Shown: in pieces, positions 34,286-43,895 of the stretch
How the letters are laid out: every line of letters starts with the position of its first letter
Position numbering within the stretch: position 1 is the first letter of the stretch
Assembly: GCA_019116785.1 (NCBI GenBank)
Contig: DXAZ01000086.1
Span: 1 to 50,158, forward strand
Reading direction: 5' to 3'
DNA from: Candidatus Atopostipes pullistercoris
Lineage (GTDB): Bacteria; Bacillota; Bacilli; Lactobacillales; Carnobacteriaceae_A
Length of the DNA stretch: 50,158 nucleotides
The notes under the pieces: model-generated
The model's input: only the letters and a program-made list of their open reading frames with translations
Databases searched by the model: none
What the model was told of the DNA's origin: nothing
Translations under genes and position numbers: made by a program

Positions 34286-35613
34286 GAAAAGATAAATTAC
34301 GTAATTTAACATTAACTTTTTTAGTCTTCTTAAGTTTTTTACTATCCTTTAATTTGTGGACAGCAGGTAGAAAAATTGGAGAAGAAGAAAATCCCAGTAA
34401 TCAATCTGTTCGATCAAATATATCGACGATAGAACATTCTGAAAGTGAAGCTTTCCGTCCTGCAACGGTGGCTTTACATGGAGTAGACCCAGAAAATTCT
34501 TTAATGATTGCTGAAACATTTCCATTGAGAAATTTATTAGAAAATTGGTTTTATTCTGAGGATTTAATTCGAGTAGAAGACTCAAGTTATATAAATAGTG
34601 AAGAGTATCAAGAAATGATGGAATCTAACCAATGGATAGAATTTATTTTTAGAGAAGAACTTCCTTTAGGTATTTTTGAACAAAAATTTGATGACCTGAC
34701 GAAAGAGTATGAAAATGAATACTTTAATCGTATCTTAATTAATGTTGAAGATCGAAACGATGTATATTTTTACAATACTGAAACATCTTCTTTCTATACA
34801 GTAGCTGCACTTGAGGATGAACTGATAAATATAGATCCATTTTTAAATATGGAAAATTTAAATTATAAAGCAGCTGAGCTTCAACATATTGGAAATAATC
34901 TTATTTATCTAACTAAAGAAAGTATGGAAGTGCCTTATCGAAGTTATGTGATTGATAGTGTACCTAATTCAAAATATACAACTAACTTTTACCCTGATCC
35001 TTCTTTAGTCGATACTCGTACAACTGAAACAACTACCAGATATATTGATTTAACCAGAGAAGTGACCATTAATCAACAGGACCATACATTAGTTTACTTA
35101 AGACAAATTGAAGACTCTGGAGATTTACAACCAACCGAGAGATTTATAAAAAGTTTTGAACAAGTGAATCGTTTTGAAAATTGGACAGGTTCTTTTGCTC
35201 TAACTGACTACGATGTTAAAAATGAGGTTGTTTCCTTTAGACGAGAAATTGATGGGCTTCCTGTCTTTAGTCCATCTGATAATGAGACCGTCTCAGAAGT
35301 AGGTTTAGTTGAGAGTGGTGTGACTCATTTAAAACTCCCACTTCGTTACATTAATACGCCAATCACTATGGAAGAGAATGCTAGTGAAGAGTTATTACCT
35401 GGAATTGAAGTCAGTGATCGACTCTTAAAAGAGTTATCCCCTGAAAAGCATGATAAAATTGAAGATTTAACTGTGGGATATACATGGAAAGAAAGCGAAG
35501 AAGCGGATCAAGTGATTTACTTTATCCCGGATTGGTATGTTTTATATGATGGTGTTTGGATAGAGTTTGAGTCATTATTGGAAATACAGGGGGAGGTTGC
35601 TTATGGATTTTAA
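34270..35613 (+). CDS. yycH: Two-component regulator accessory protein WalH (YycH)
   Basis: Position after walK, N-terminal TM; overlaps walK. Confidence 0.88.
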   Translation: MGMGLGKDKLRNLTLTFLVFLSFLLSFNLWTAGRKIGEEENPSNQSVRSNISTIEHSESEAFRPATVALHGVDPENSLMIAETFPLRNLLENWFYSEDLIRVEDSSYINSEEYQEMMESNQWIEFIFREELPLGIFEQKFDDLTKEYENEYFNRILINVEDRNDVYFYNTETSSFYTVAALEDELINIDPFLNMENLNYKAAELQHIGNNLIYLTKESMEVPYRSYVIDSVPNSKYTTNFYPDPSLVDTRTTETTTRYIDLTREVTINQQDHTLVYLRQIEDSGDLQPTERFIKSFEQVNRFENWTGSFALTDYDVKNEVVSFRREIDGLPVFSPSDNETVSEVGLVESGVTHLKLPLRYINTPITMEENASEELLPGIEVSDRLLKELSPEKHDKIEDLTVGYTWKESEEADQVIYFIPDWYVLYDGVWIEFESLLEIQGEVAYGF

Positions 35614-36529
35614 AAAAATCGCCCGAATATTTATTCTAACGTTTGGTTTATTAAATATTTATCTTATTGTAAGTATTTTTGGGCGACAAGATATTCAATA
35701 TACCTCCTCTGAACCAACAACGAATGATAATATAGCAAACATGGAAGAATTAGATATTAAGTTGCCTGATTTAGAAGGAATAGATATCCAAGAGGAAGAG
35801 ATTTTTCCACTTCAAATTAATGCCCATCATTTGTTAGCGGATGAATTTAAAAAGAATGATAAATTAACTGGAAGCTTAAATAAAGATGAAACTGTCTATT
35901 ATGAAAGCTTTCCATCGAATCCAATTAAACTTGAAGGAAATCCGATCGAAGGGTTTACTGATGAAGATTATGACCTTTTAAAAGAATTCATTTCGTCTGA
36001 TCGAGTGATGTTTGGTTCTGAATATCATTTTGCAGGATATGATGAAGAAGGAAAAAGATTTATATTTAATCAATTGGTGGATGATATACCGATTGCGGAT
36101 GGAACTTCAGAAATCTCTTTATATGTAAATGAAACAGGAGAAGTTTATTCTTATGAACAAACCTATGCAGGTCCAGCTATACGGCAAGGAAATACTTTGG
36201 AATTGATTGAACCAATACGTGCGATAGAAATTCTTTTTTTAAATAATGAAATTAGTCAAGGGTCCATCGTGCATAAACCCGTTTTAACCTATCGAAGAGC
36301 GCTACATTTAGAAGATTTAAGTATGTATAGTCCAGTATGGCTCGTAGAAGTAGAGAGATCTTCTGAACGAAATCTCTTTCGTGTGGATGCTGTAAATGGT
36401 ACAATAATCAAGCAACCTTCTGTATCATCTGATTCTTCTGATTCTTCTGATGAGCAAGAAAATACTGATGAAGAAAAAACAGAGACTGATGGACAAAATA
36501 CAGAAGAAGAGATGCCAAGTGAGGAATAA
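35603..36529 (+). CDS. yycI: Two-component regulator accessory protein WalI (YycI)
   Basis: MDFKKIARIFILTFGLLNIYLI; overlaps yycH; acidic Ser/Asp/Glu tail. Confidence 0.88.
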   Translation: MDFKKIARIFILTFGLLNIYLIVSIFGRQDIQYTSSEPTTNDNIANMEELDIKLPDLEGIDIQEEEIFPLQINAHHLLADEFKKNDKLTGSLNKDETVYYESFPSNPIKLEGNPIEGFTDEDYDLLKEFISSDRVMFGSEYHFAGYDEEGKRFIFNQLVDDIPIADGTSEISLYVNETGEVYSYEQTYAGPAIRQGNTLELIEPIRAIEILFLNNEISQGSIVHKPVLTYRRALHLEDLSMYSPVWLVEVERSSERNLFRVDAVNGTIIKQPSVSSDSSDSSDEQENTDEEKTETDGQNTEEEMPSEE

Positions 36530-36614
36530 TTTGAGAGAATCTATATAGAATGAAAATTCTTCAAAAATTAGGTCTCCTATTCAATAATACATTTAATTTG
36601 GAAGGATTTTATAA

Positions 36615-37445
36615 TTGGAAACGTTGAAGCAAAGAAATGCAAAGAAATTAGATGATCTACAAATTAGTGTTTTAGCGAGCGGTAGTTCAGGGAATGCTCT
36701 TTATATCGAGTCAGCACAGACAAAACTGTTAATAGATTGCGGCTTGACAGGAAAAAAGACAGCCGAATTAATGCGACAAATTGATCGAGATCCTCATGAT
36801 TTAGATGCGATATTAGTGAGTCATGAACATACTGATCATATTAAAGGTGTAGGCGTGATGTCCCGTAAATATAATTTAGATATTTATGCTAATGAAAAAA
36901 CGTGGCAAGCTATGGATAAAAAAATTGGTAAAATAAAAACAGAACATAAATTTTTATTTGATTTAGAAGAATTAAAAACAATTGGTGATATTGATGTTTT
37001 AAGTTTTGGTGTTTCACATGATGCAGCAGACCCTCAATTTTACGCTTTTGAAAAAAATAATAAACAATTTGTTGTTTTAACAGATACAGGCTACGTAAGT
37101 GACCGTATGCGTGATAATCTTAAAAATGCGGACGCTTATTTAATGGAAAGTAATCATGATACGTCTTTATTACGAATGGGTGGTTATCCTTGGCCTTTAA
37201 AGCAACGAATTTTAAGTGATAAAGGGCATCTTTCTAATGAAGAAGGGGCACTGGCTTTAGTAGATATGATTGGTGATAAAACGAAGCGTATCTATTTAGG
37301 ACATTTAAGCAAGGAAAATAATATGAAAGAACTTGCTCGAGATACGGTAGAAGAAGTGCTGCTTCGCAAAGATATGGGGGTTAATGAACAATTCCATTTA
37401 TACGATACGGATCCTGATCGTGCACAAAATTTATTTGTTCTATAA
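36615..37445 (+). CDS. walJ: MBL-fold metallohydrolase WalJ (YycJ)
   Basis: VLASGSSGNALYIES; SHEHTDHIKGVG; operon context. Confidence 0.94.
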   Translation: METLKQRNAKKLDDLQISVLASGSSGNALYIESAQTKLLIDCGLTGKKTAELMRQIDRDPHDLDAILVSHEHTDHIKGVGVMSRKYNLDIYANEKTWQAMDKKIGKIKTEHKFLFDLEELKTIGDIDVLSFGVSHDAADPQFYAFEKNNKQFVVLTDTGYVSDRMRDNLKNADAYLMESNHDTSLLRMGGYPWPLKQRILSDKGHLSNEEGALALVDMIGDKTKRIYLGHLSKENNMKELARDTVEEVLLRKDMGVNEQFHLYDTDPDRAQNLFVL

Positions 37446-37769
37446 ACGTATTAAATATGTAAGATAATAACCTTCTATAAAGATTGAGAGAATCAATTTT
37501 ATAGAAGGTTTATTTTGTTTAGAACCTTATTTTTAGGTCTATTTAAGTTTCAAGGTTTAATCTAATTGATAGAAGCAGAAAAAATTTTGTATAATCGCTA
37601 TGTATTCTTTTGTTAAAAGGCTTTTTTTCTAGATTTGCAACCGTTCATGTTAAAATATATAATATAACGTAAGATTTATTTCAATAAATTTTCACAGGTT
37701 TATATTATAATTAAATGCGCGTGAAGATTCCAAGTAATAAGTGTCTAACGAAAAAAGGAGAAGTAAGAA

Positions 37770-38945
37770 ATGAAAAATAAAATGAAGAGAGCGCTCATGC
37801 TTTCAGCTATTCCTCTAGTTTTATTAGGTTGTACGAATGGAGTCGATGATTCTGATACTCCAGATAATGAAACAGAGGATCAAGAAACTGTAAAAGAAGA
37901 AGTTAAAATTTCAAATGTAGAAGTAAATGTCCAAAGCGGAATTACTGAAGCAGTAGAACAAATCGATGATGCAGTTGTTTCTATTATTAACTTGCAAAGA
38001 AATGATTTCAGTTCATGGGCTGGTTTCTATGGTATGGAAAGTGCTAGTGAGGATGAATATCTTCAAGCAGGATCTGGAAGTGGCGCTGTGTATAAAATAG
38101 AAGACGATCAAGCCTATATTTTTACAAATAATCATGTGGTTGAAGGCTCTGATGCAATCCAAGTCCTATTGCAAGACGGTACTCGTGTAGATGCTGAAGT
38201 TGAAGGTACAGATGTATGGACGGATTTAGCTGTTCTTTCTGTAGATGCTTCAAACGTTGAAACAGTGGTTGAATTTGGAGATTCTGAAAATTTAACAGTT
38301 GGGGAACCAGCTATTGCAATTGGCTCTCCTTTAGGAACTGATTTTGCTTCATCTGTTACATCAGGTATTATTTCCGGAATAGGAAGAACCGTACCTGTGG
38401 ATACAGATGGTGATGGAGAATATGATTGGGAAATGACCGCTATACAAACGGATGCTGCAATTAATCCAGGAAACTCTGGAGGGCCTTTAATTAATATAGC
38501 TGGACAAGTGGTTGGTATTAATTCTATGAAAATATCCACGGAAACAGTTGAAGGAATGGGCTTTGCCATTCCAAGTAATGATGCAGTAGATATTATCAAT
38601 CAATTAGAACAAAATGGAGAAGTCGTTCGTCCATATTTAGGAATTACAATGATTGATTTAGCTTATATCTCAGATAGCCAAAGAGCAGATGAGTTGAACC
38701 TTCCTGATGATGTGACTGACGGTGTAGTGATTACTCGCGTTGGTAATGACTCAGCAGCTACAAATGCTGGCTTAGAACCTGCAGATGTGATTGTTGGCTT
38801 TAATGGTGAAAAGATTACTAACTCTGTTCATCTCCGTCAATTGATTTACAGTGCAGAGGTCGGTGACTCTGTTGAAATAGAATTTTATCGAAATGGTGAA
38901 CCACGTGTCGTTACAATGGAAATGCAAGCAGCAGATAATGATTAA
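37770..38945 (+). CDS. htrA: HtrA/DegP-like serine protease with PDZ domain and lipoprotein-type signal
   Basis: NNHVVEG (His), TDLAVLSV (Asp), NPGNSGGPL (Ser); PDZ; N-terminus ...IPLVLLGC. Confidence 0.94.
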   Translation: MKNKMKRALMLSAIPLVLLGCTNGVDDSDTPDNETEDQETVKEEVKISNVEVNVQSGITEAVEQIDDAVVSIINLQRNDFSSWAGFYGMESASEDEYLQAGSGSGAVYKIEDDQAYIFTNNHVVEGSDAIQVLLQDGTRVDAEVEGTDVWTDLAVLSVDASNVETVVEFGDSENLTVGEPAIAIGSPLGTDFASSVTSGIISGIGRTVPVDTDGDGEYDWEMTAIQTDAAINPGNSGGPLINIAGQVVGINSMKISTETVEGMGFAIPSNDAVDIINQLEQNGEVVRPYLGITMIDLAYISDSQRADELNLPDDVTDGVVITRVGNDSAATNAGLEPADVIVGFNGEKITNSVHLRQLIYSAEVGDSVEIEFYRNGEPRVVTMEMQAADND

Positions 38946-38956
38946 TAGATCTATTC

Positions 38957-38998
38957 ATACACAGTATCTTTCGTCAAAGATACTGTGTTTTTTTTGTA
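38957..38998 (+). terminator. Rho-independent terminator after htrA
   Basis: ACACAGTATCTTTCGTCAAAGATACTGTGTTTTTTTTG. Confidence 0.88.
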
Positions 38999-39096
38999 AA
39001 AAGAATGAAAATGACAGGCTAAAAAAGAACAATCATAAAATTTATTTGCTTCCTCCCTGTGAATTGTGGTTAAATTGTGGGTAGTTCTTTTACACT

Positions 39097-39372
39097 TGTG
39101 GATAACTAATTTAGAGACTGGATAACCATAGGGATTAATAATATTAGTTATCCACATTTTACGAAAACACATGTGGATAGGACAATTATTTAGAAGAATA
39201 GATGTATTAAAAGAGCGCACTTATAGGGTTATGCAAGAAATAAAATCTGAATAAATCTGTGCATAACTTGTTGATAACTTGTTGGAATATGTGTTCCCTT
39301 TTGAAAATGAAGCTTTGCTGTTAACAAATTAGAAAGAAAAAAAGCTTAGAAAATCTGTGGATATGTGGATAA
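39097..39372. promoter_or_regulatory. DnaA-box cluster between htrA and rlmH
   Basis: Perfect TTATNCACA at 39097(-), 39148(+), 39258(-), 39364(-); one-mismatch boxes at 39172(-), 39269(-), 39356(-). Confidence 0.85.
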
Positions 39373-39398
39373 CTGTGTTAATAACTTTGGAGGTAATA

Positions 39399-39878
39399 AT
39401 GGAAATAAAAATAATCGTTGTAGGTAAATTAAAAGAAAAATATTTAAAGAATGGAATTTCTGAATATTTAAAACGTATGAAGAGCTATGCCAATTTAAAA
39501 ATAATAGAAGTAAAAGATGAAGCAGCCGGTCAAACGCTGAGCGAAGCAGAAATAGAACAGATAAAAGAGATAGAAGGAAAACGTATTCTGGAAAAATTAC
39601 CAAAGCGAGCACGAGTGATTGCTTTGGATTTGAAAGGAAAGCAGTTAACATCTGAACGCTTTTCTGAAGAAATAAATGAGACAATGACCTATGGAACAAG
39701 TCAAATAGTTTTCATTATTGGAGGTTCTCACGGTTTAAGCCAAGAAGTATTACAAAAAACGGATCTGAAAATCTCCTTTGGTAAAATGACTTACCCTCAT
39801 CAACTAATGCGCTTAATATTAGTTGAACAAATTTACCGAGCATTTAAAATTATGCGAAATGAGCCTTATCATAAATGA
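39399..39878 (+). CDS. rlmH: 23S rRNA (pseudouridine1915-N3)-methyltransferase RlmH
   Basis: MEIKIIVVGKLKEKYLKNGISEYLKR; FIIGGSHGLS; NEPYHK C-terminus; start trimmed to the ATG with SD GGAGG. Confidence 0.97.
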   Translation: MEIKIIVVGKLKEKYLKNGISEYLKRMKSYANLKIIEVKDEAAGQTLSEAEIEQIKEIEGKRILEKLPKRARVIALDLKGKQLTSERFSEEINETMTYGTSQIVFIIGGSHGLSQEVLQKTDLKISFGKMTYPHQLMRLILVEQIYRAFKIMRNEPYHK

Positions 39879-39957
39879 AAAAATCATTTGTTACCAAGAA
39901 TAACGTCTTTAGAAATTCTCAGCAAATAACCGAAATAAATGAAAGAATCATTTGTTA
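39871..39957. repeat. 23-bp imperfect direct repeat pair (39871-39893, 39935-39957) overlapping the rlmH 3' end
   Basis: ATAAATGAAAAAATCATTTGTTA versus ATAAATGAAAGAATCATTTGTTA, one mismatch. Confidence 0.9.
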
Positions 39958-40033
39958 AATTCCAACGTGTATAAATACAAGTTCATTTATTTAGCATAGA
40001 AATAGCGTTTTCACAAGGTTTATAGGTCTTTTT

Positions 40034-40061
40034 TTGACAAAAATTTTATTTTTAGTATACT
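40034..40061 (+). promoter_or_regulatory. Promoter of the PTS IICBA gene, with cre-like site upstream (40000-40013)
   Basis: TTGACA, 16-nt spacer, TATACT; AAATAGCGTTTTCA is the reverse complement of TGAAAACGCTATTT. Confidence 0.65.
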
Positions 40062-40100
40062 GCTATAGTTGAAAATTTTTTTAAAAAGGAGATATAAAAA

Positions 40101-42275
40101 ATGAAAGGTCTATTTAATAAGCTGCAAAATTTAGGTAGAACATTTATGCTACCGATTGCTTTATTACCTATAGCAGGTTTATTTTTAGGATTAGGGTCTG
40201 CATTTACAAATGAGTCTTTGATTGCTAATTATGGACTAGAAAATATCATGGGGCCAGGAACCGTAATGAATGGTATTTTCATGATGTTTGTAGATGTTGG
40301 AGATATTGTCTTTGGAAACTTGGCATTATTATTTGCTATTTCAGTTGCTTTTGGTTTGGCTAAAGACCGTAAAGAAGTTGCTGCTATGTCAGCTGTGGTC
40401 GGTTACTTAACGATGTACGCTGCTATGACAAGCTGGATTCATAACTTACGTAATATGGAACAATTTAGACAAGTTAATGGTTTGGTTGGAAATGTTTTAG
40501 GATTTGAAGAAACCTTTAACATGGGTGTATTTGGTGGAATTATTATAGGATTATTGGTTTCATATTTGCATAATAAATATTACCGTGTTAAATTTCCAGA
40601 TGCTTTATCTTTCTTCCAAGGCACACATTTTGTACCGATTATCTCAACGGTTGGTGGTACTGCATTAGGAATTCTTTTTGCTTATGTATGGCCAATTGTA
40701 GGAACAGGAATTGCTAATTTTGGAGAAGTGATTGCAAGTTCTGGAGCAATTGGTTCATTTTTATATGGTTACATTTACCGTGCATTGATTCCATTTGGTT
40801 TACATCATGTCTTTTATTTACCATTTTGGCAAACAGCTCTTGGTGGATCTGTCGAAGTAGCGGGAGAAATGGTTCATGGGGCACAAAATATTGTTTTTGC
40901 TCAATTAGCTGCTAATGAAGCTGTTTTACCAGAAGCTGCAAAATATTTCTCATTCCAATTTCCATTAATGATTGGTGGTTGGCCAGCAGCAGCATTAGCG
41001 ATGTATCATTCAGCTAAAAAAGAAAACCGTTCAGAAATTAAAGGACTTTTATTTGGTTCTTCTATCACTTCTATTTTAACAGGGATTACTGAACCAATTG
41101 AGTTCACCACTTTATTTGCTTCACCCTTTTTATTCTATGGGATCCACAGTGTATTAGCTGGGTTTTCTGTAATCTTAGTGGAATGGTTAGGCGCTGGAGT
41201 TGGATTAACGTTTTCTGGGGGATTAACGGACTTTATTATATATGGTATTTTGCCAGGAAATGATATTACAAAATGGACTAGATTAATTCTCCCAATTATT
41301 ATTTGGTTTGTTCTATACTATGTTATTTTCCGCTTTGCGATCGAAAAATTTGATTTAGATACACCGGGACGTAAAGAAGAGGCTGGCGAAGCTCGTTTAC
41401 GTACAAAAGATGAATATAGAAAAGAACATGGAATTAACCAACCAGCTGAAAACTCTGCTGTATCAGCAGAAGACGATACCTCTATTGGCATTCTAGAAGG
41501 TTTAGGTGGATACGATAACTTAGAGGATTTCACAAACTGTGCGACTCGTCTACGTGTTACCGTAAAAGATGGTTCACTAGTGGATCAAGCTCGTTTACGT
41601 TCTACAGGTTCTGCAGGAATCATGCAAAATGGTCAATCAGTACAAGTCATTTACGGAACTAAAGTTGAAGGAATTGCTGGGGATTTAAGAGACTTTATTC
41701 AAAATAATCCAGAAGCTGCTAAGCAAACCAATCAAGGGCATTCAGATACTACTTCAAGTATTGAAGATGAGGAAAAAGAACCAAAAGATTCAAAAGACTC
41801 AAAAGATTCAGAAGTTCTAAAAAGTGAAGTATTAAGTGCCCCTATGAATGGAGAAGCTGTTTCATTAAAACAAGTAGAAGATGAAGTGTTCAGTTCAGGA
41901 ATGATGGGACAAGGAGCAGCTATTCTTCCATCTGACGGTGCAGTTTGCGCTCCAGTAAATGGAGAAGTCACGATGGTGATGGAATCTGGACATGCAATTG
42001 GTTTAACAAGTGAACAAGGAGCAGAAGTCTTAATCCATGTAGGAATTGATACAGTAAATATGAATGGAGAAGGCTTTACAACTCATGTAAAACAAGGAGA
42101 TCAAGTAAAAGTAGGCGATTTATTGCTTGAAGCAGATTTAGAGGCAATCAAAGAAGCGAATTATCCTACAGATACAATGGTCATTGTCACAAATACACCT
42201 GATTATTCAGCGGTTGAATTAATGACTACAGGAGAAATAAAAGTAGGCGATGAACTCGTAGAGGTTCATAGTTAA
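40101..42275 (+). CDS. PTS transporter, glucose family, EIICBA
   Basis: IIC GLFNKLQNLGRTFMLPIALLPIAG; IIB NCATRLRVTVKD; IIA LIHVGIDTVNMNGEGF. Confidence 0.94.
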   Translation: MKGLFNKLQNLGRTFMLPIALLPIAGLFLGLGSAFTNESLIANYGLENIMGPGTVMNGIFMMFVDVGDIVFGNLALLFAISVAFGLAKDRKEVAAMSAVVGYLTMYAAMTSWIHNLRNMEQFRQVNGLVGNVLGFEETFNMGVFGGIIIGLLVSYLHNKYYRVKFPDALSFFQGTHFVPIISTVGGTALGILFAYVWPIVGTGIANFGEVIASSGAIGSFLYGYIYRALIPFGLHHVFYLPFWQTALGGSVEVAGEMVHGAQNIVFAQLAANEAVLPEAAKYFSFQFPLMIGGWPAAALAMYHSAKKENRSEIKGLLFGSSITSILTGITEPIEFTTLFASPFLFYGIHSVLAGFSVILVEWLGAGVGLTFSGGLTDFIIYGILPGNDITKWTRLILPIIIWFVLYYVIFRFAIEKFDLDTPGRKEEAGEARLRTKDEYRKEHGINQPAENSAVSAEDDTSIGILEGLGGYDNLEDFTNCATRLRVTVKDGSLVDQARLRSTGSAGIMQNGQSVQVIYGTKVEGIAGDLRDFIQNNPEAAKQTNQGHSDTTSSIEDEEKEPKDSKDSKDSEVLKSEVLSAPMNGEAVSLKQVEDEVFSSGMMGQGAAILPSDGAVCAPVNGEVTMVMESGHAIGLTSEQGAEVLIHVGIDTVNMNGEGFTTHVKQGDQVKVGDLLLEADLEAIKEANYPTDTMVIVTNTPDYSAVELMTTGEIKVGDELVEVHS

Positions 42276-42291
42276 TCTTTTCATATTAAAA

Positions 42292-42328
42292 GAGCTTGGT
42301 AGAAAGAATCTGCCAAGCTCTTTTTTAT
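42292..42328 (+). terminator. Terminator after the PTS gene
   Basis: AAGAGCTTGG...CCAAGCTCTTTTTT. Confidence 0.85.
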
Positions 42329-42408
42329 TGAGGTAGCTCGTATGAAATTATTTTATATTTCATTCATTCCTGTTATTATTACAGTAAAGAAGAAGGAGAG
42401 AGATTGAT

Positions 42409-43566
42409 TTGAAGCATTCTACAAATAAAAACTTTGAACAAACAAAAGAAAACTATATCCGTTACTTTGATGCGAAAATTAGTGATGTACCTGATATATT
42501 AAAGTTTACAATGGGAGAACCTGATTTTGACATGCCAGATTTAGTTAAAGAGGCTGCTATTAAAGCAATCGAAAGTAATTATTCGCACTATGCCCCATCT
42601 GCAGGAATCCCCGAATTACGTGAGGAAATTGTTGCCTATTTAAAACGCCATTATGACTTAGATTATGACGCAAATAAGCAGATTCTAGTCACAATTGGTG
42701 TAACCGAAGCTCTTTCTGTAGCAGCAAATGCTTTATTGAATCCCGGTGAAAAAGTTGTTATTCCCGCCCCTTATTTTTCGCTGTATGACAATATTATTAA
42801 AACTGCTTATGGTGTGCCTATCCATGTTGATACATCAAGTGATGGATTTGTATGTACAGCAGAAAAACTCGATGAAATTTTAACGAAAGAAAAAAATGTG
42901 AAATATGTCCTCTTGAATTACCCGAGCAATCCTACAGGCACCTCTTATAACGAAGAGGAACTGGAAGCTCTAGCGAAAGTTATCAAAAAACATAAAGTCT
43001 ATTGTGTAGCGGATGAAGTCTACGCAGACCTTACTTATGATGGATTCAAACACACATCAATTGCCAAGTTCATACCTGAACAGACCATCGTTCTTAATGG
43101 TTTATCAAAAAGCTTCGCAATGACAGGGATGCGTGTAGGTTATATGGCCATTCCAGAAGATATTTACCAAAGTTTTTATGTTGTTCATCAATCTACAGTA
43201 ACTTGCGTTTCAACGCCTATTCAAAAAGCAGCCGTTGCTGCGCTTCGAAATGGTGACGAAGAAATGGAACATATGCGTCAAGCTTATGAAGAACGCCGAA
43301 ATTTTTTAATTCCAGAACTTGAAAAACTAGGCTTTGAGATAGCTTCTCCTGTTGGTGCATTCTATTTATTTTTAAAAATCCCAAAAAATCAAAATCAAGA
43401 TGATAAAGTTTTTGCTTTAGAATTAGCAAAAAATGCAAAAGTTGGACTTACCCCAGGTTCTGCCTTTGGTCAGGATGGAGCGGGATATGTGCGCTTGAGC
43501 TATGCGGCAAGTTTAGAAGACTTAAAAGAAGCAGTTAACCGTTTAAACAATTATTTTTTAGCATAA
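42409..43566 (+). CDS. Pyridoxal-phosphate class I/II aminotransferase (PatA-like)
   Basis: FTMGEPDFDMPD; YPSNPTGTSY; GLSKSFAMTGMRVGY. Confidence 0.92.
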   Translation: MKHSTNKNFEQTKENYIRYFDAKISDVPDILKFTMGEPDFDMPDLVKEAAIKAIESNYSHYAPSAGIPELREEIVAYLKRHYDLDYDANKQILVTIGVTEALSVAANALLNPGEKVVIPAPYFSLYDNIIKTAYGVPIHVDTSSDGFVCTAEKLDEILTKEKNVKYVLLNYPSNPTGTSYNEEELEALAKVIKKHKVYCVADEVYADLTYDGFKHTSIAKFIPEQTIVLNGLSKSFAMTGMRVGYMAIPEDIYQSFYVVHQSTVTCVSTPIQKAAVAALRNGDEEMEHMRQAYEERRNFLIPELEKLGFEIASPVGAFYLFLKIPKNQNQDDKVFALELAKNAKVGLTPGSAFGQDGAGYVRLSYAASLEDLKEAVNRLNNYFLA

Positions 43567-43633
43567 ATAGAAATTTTCTTGTTGCATGATTTAAAAAAAC
43601 TAAATGTCAACTTTAGTTAAAGAGGAGAGAGAA

Positions 43634-43825
43634 ATGATGATATTTGAATACTTTCTAAAATTTGATATGGTAGTTACTATTGTTTCGCTACTTACAATCG
43701 TCATGCTCTTGATATTAAAACTTTCTATTCCAAAAGCTCTATTGTGGGTTTTTGGTATTAGCTTAATGATTTCTATTATAACGCTTTTATTAATCCAACT
43801 TCATCAATCAAAAAATAATAAATAA
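43634..43825 (+). CDS. Small two-TM membrane protein, unknown function
   Basis: SD AGAGGAGAGA before ATGATG; hydrophobic segments; co-directional. Confidence 0.55.
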   Translation: MMIFEYFLKFDMVVTIVSLLTIVMLLILKLSIPKALLWVFGISLMISIITLLLIQLHQSKNNK

Positions 43826-43895
43826 GATATAAATCGTTCACTAAAAAGTTTATTCGGAAATATCCTAAAAATAAAGATTAAGGAGAGTTGCAAAG

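Noticed and set aside
41760-41830. Microrepeat KDSKDSKDSE in the PTS IIB-IIA linker
   Set aside because: Low-complexity interdomain linker; expected and not informative.
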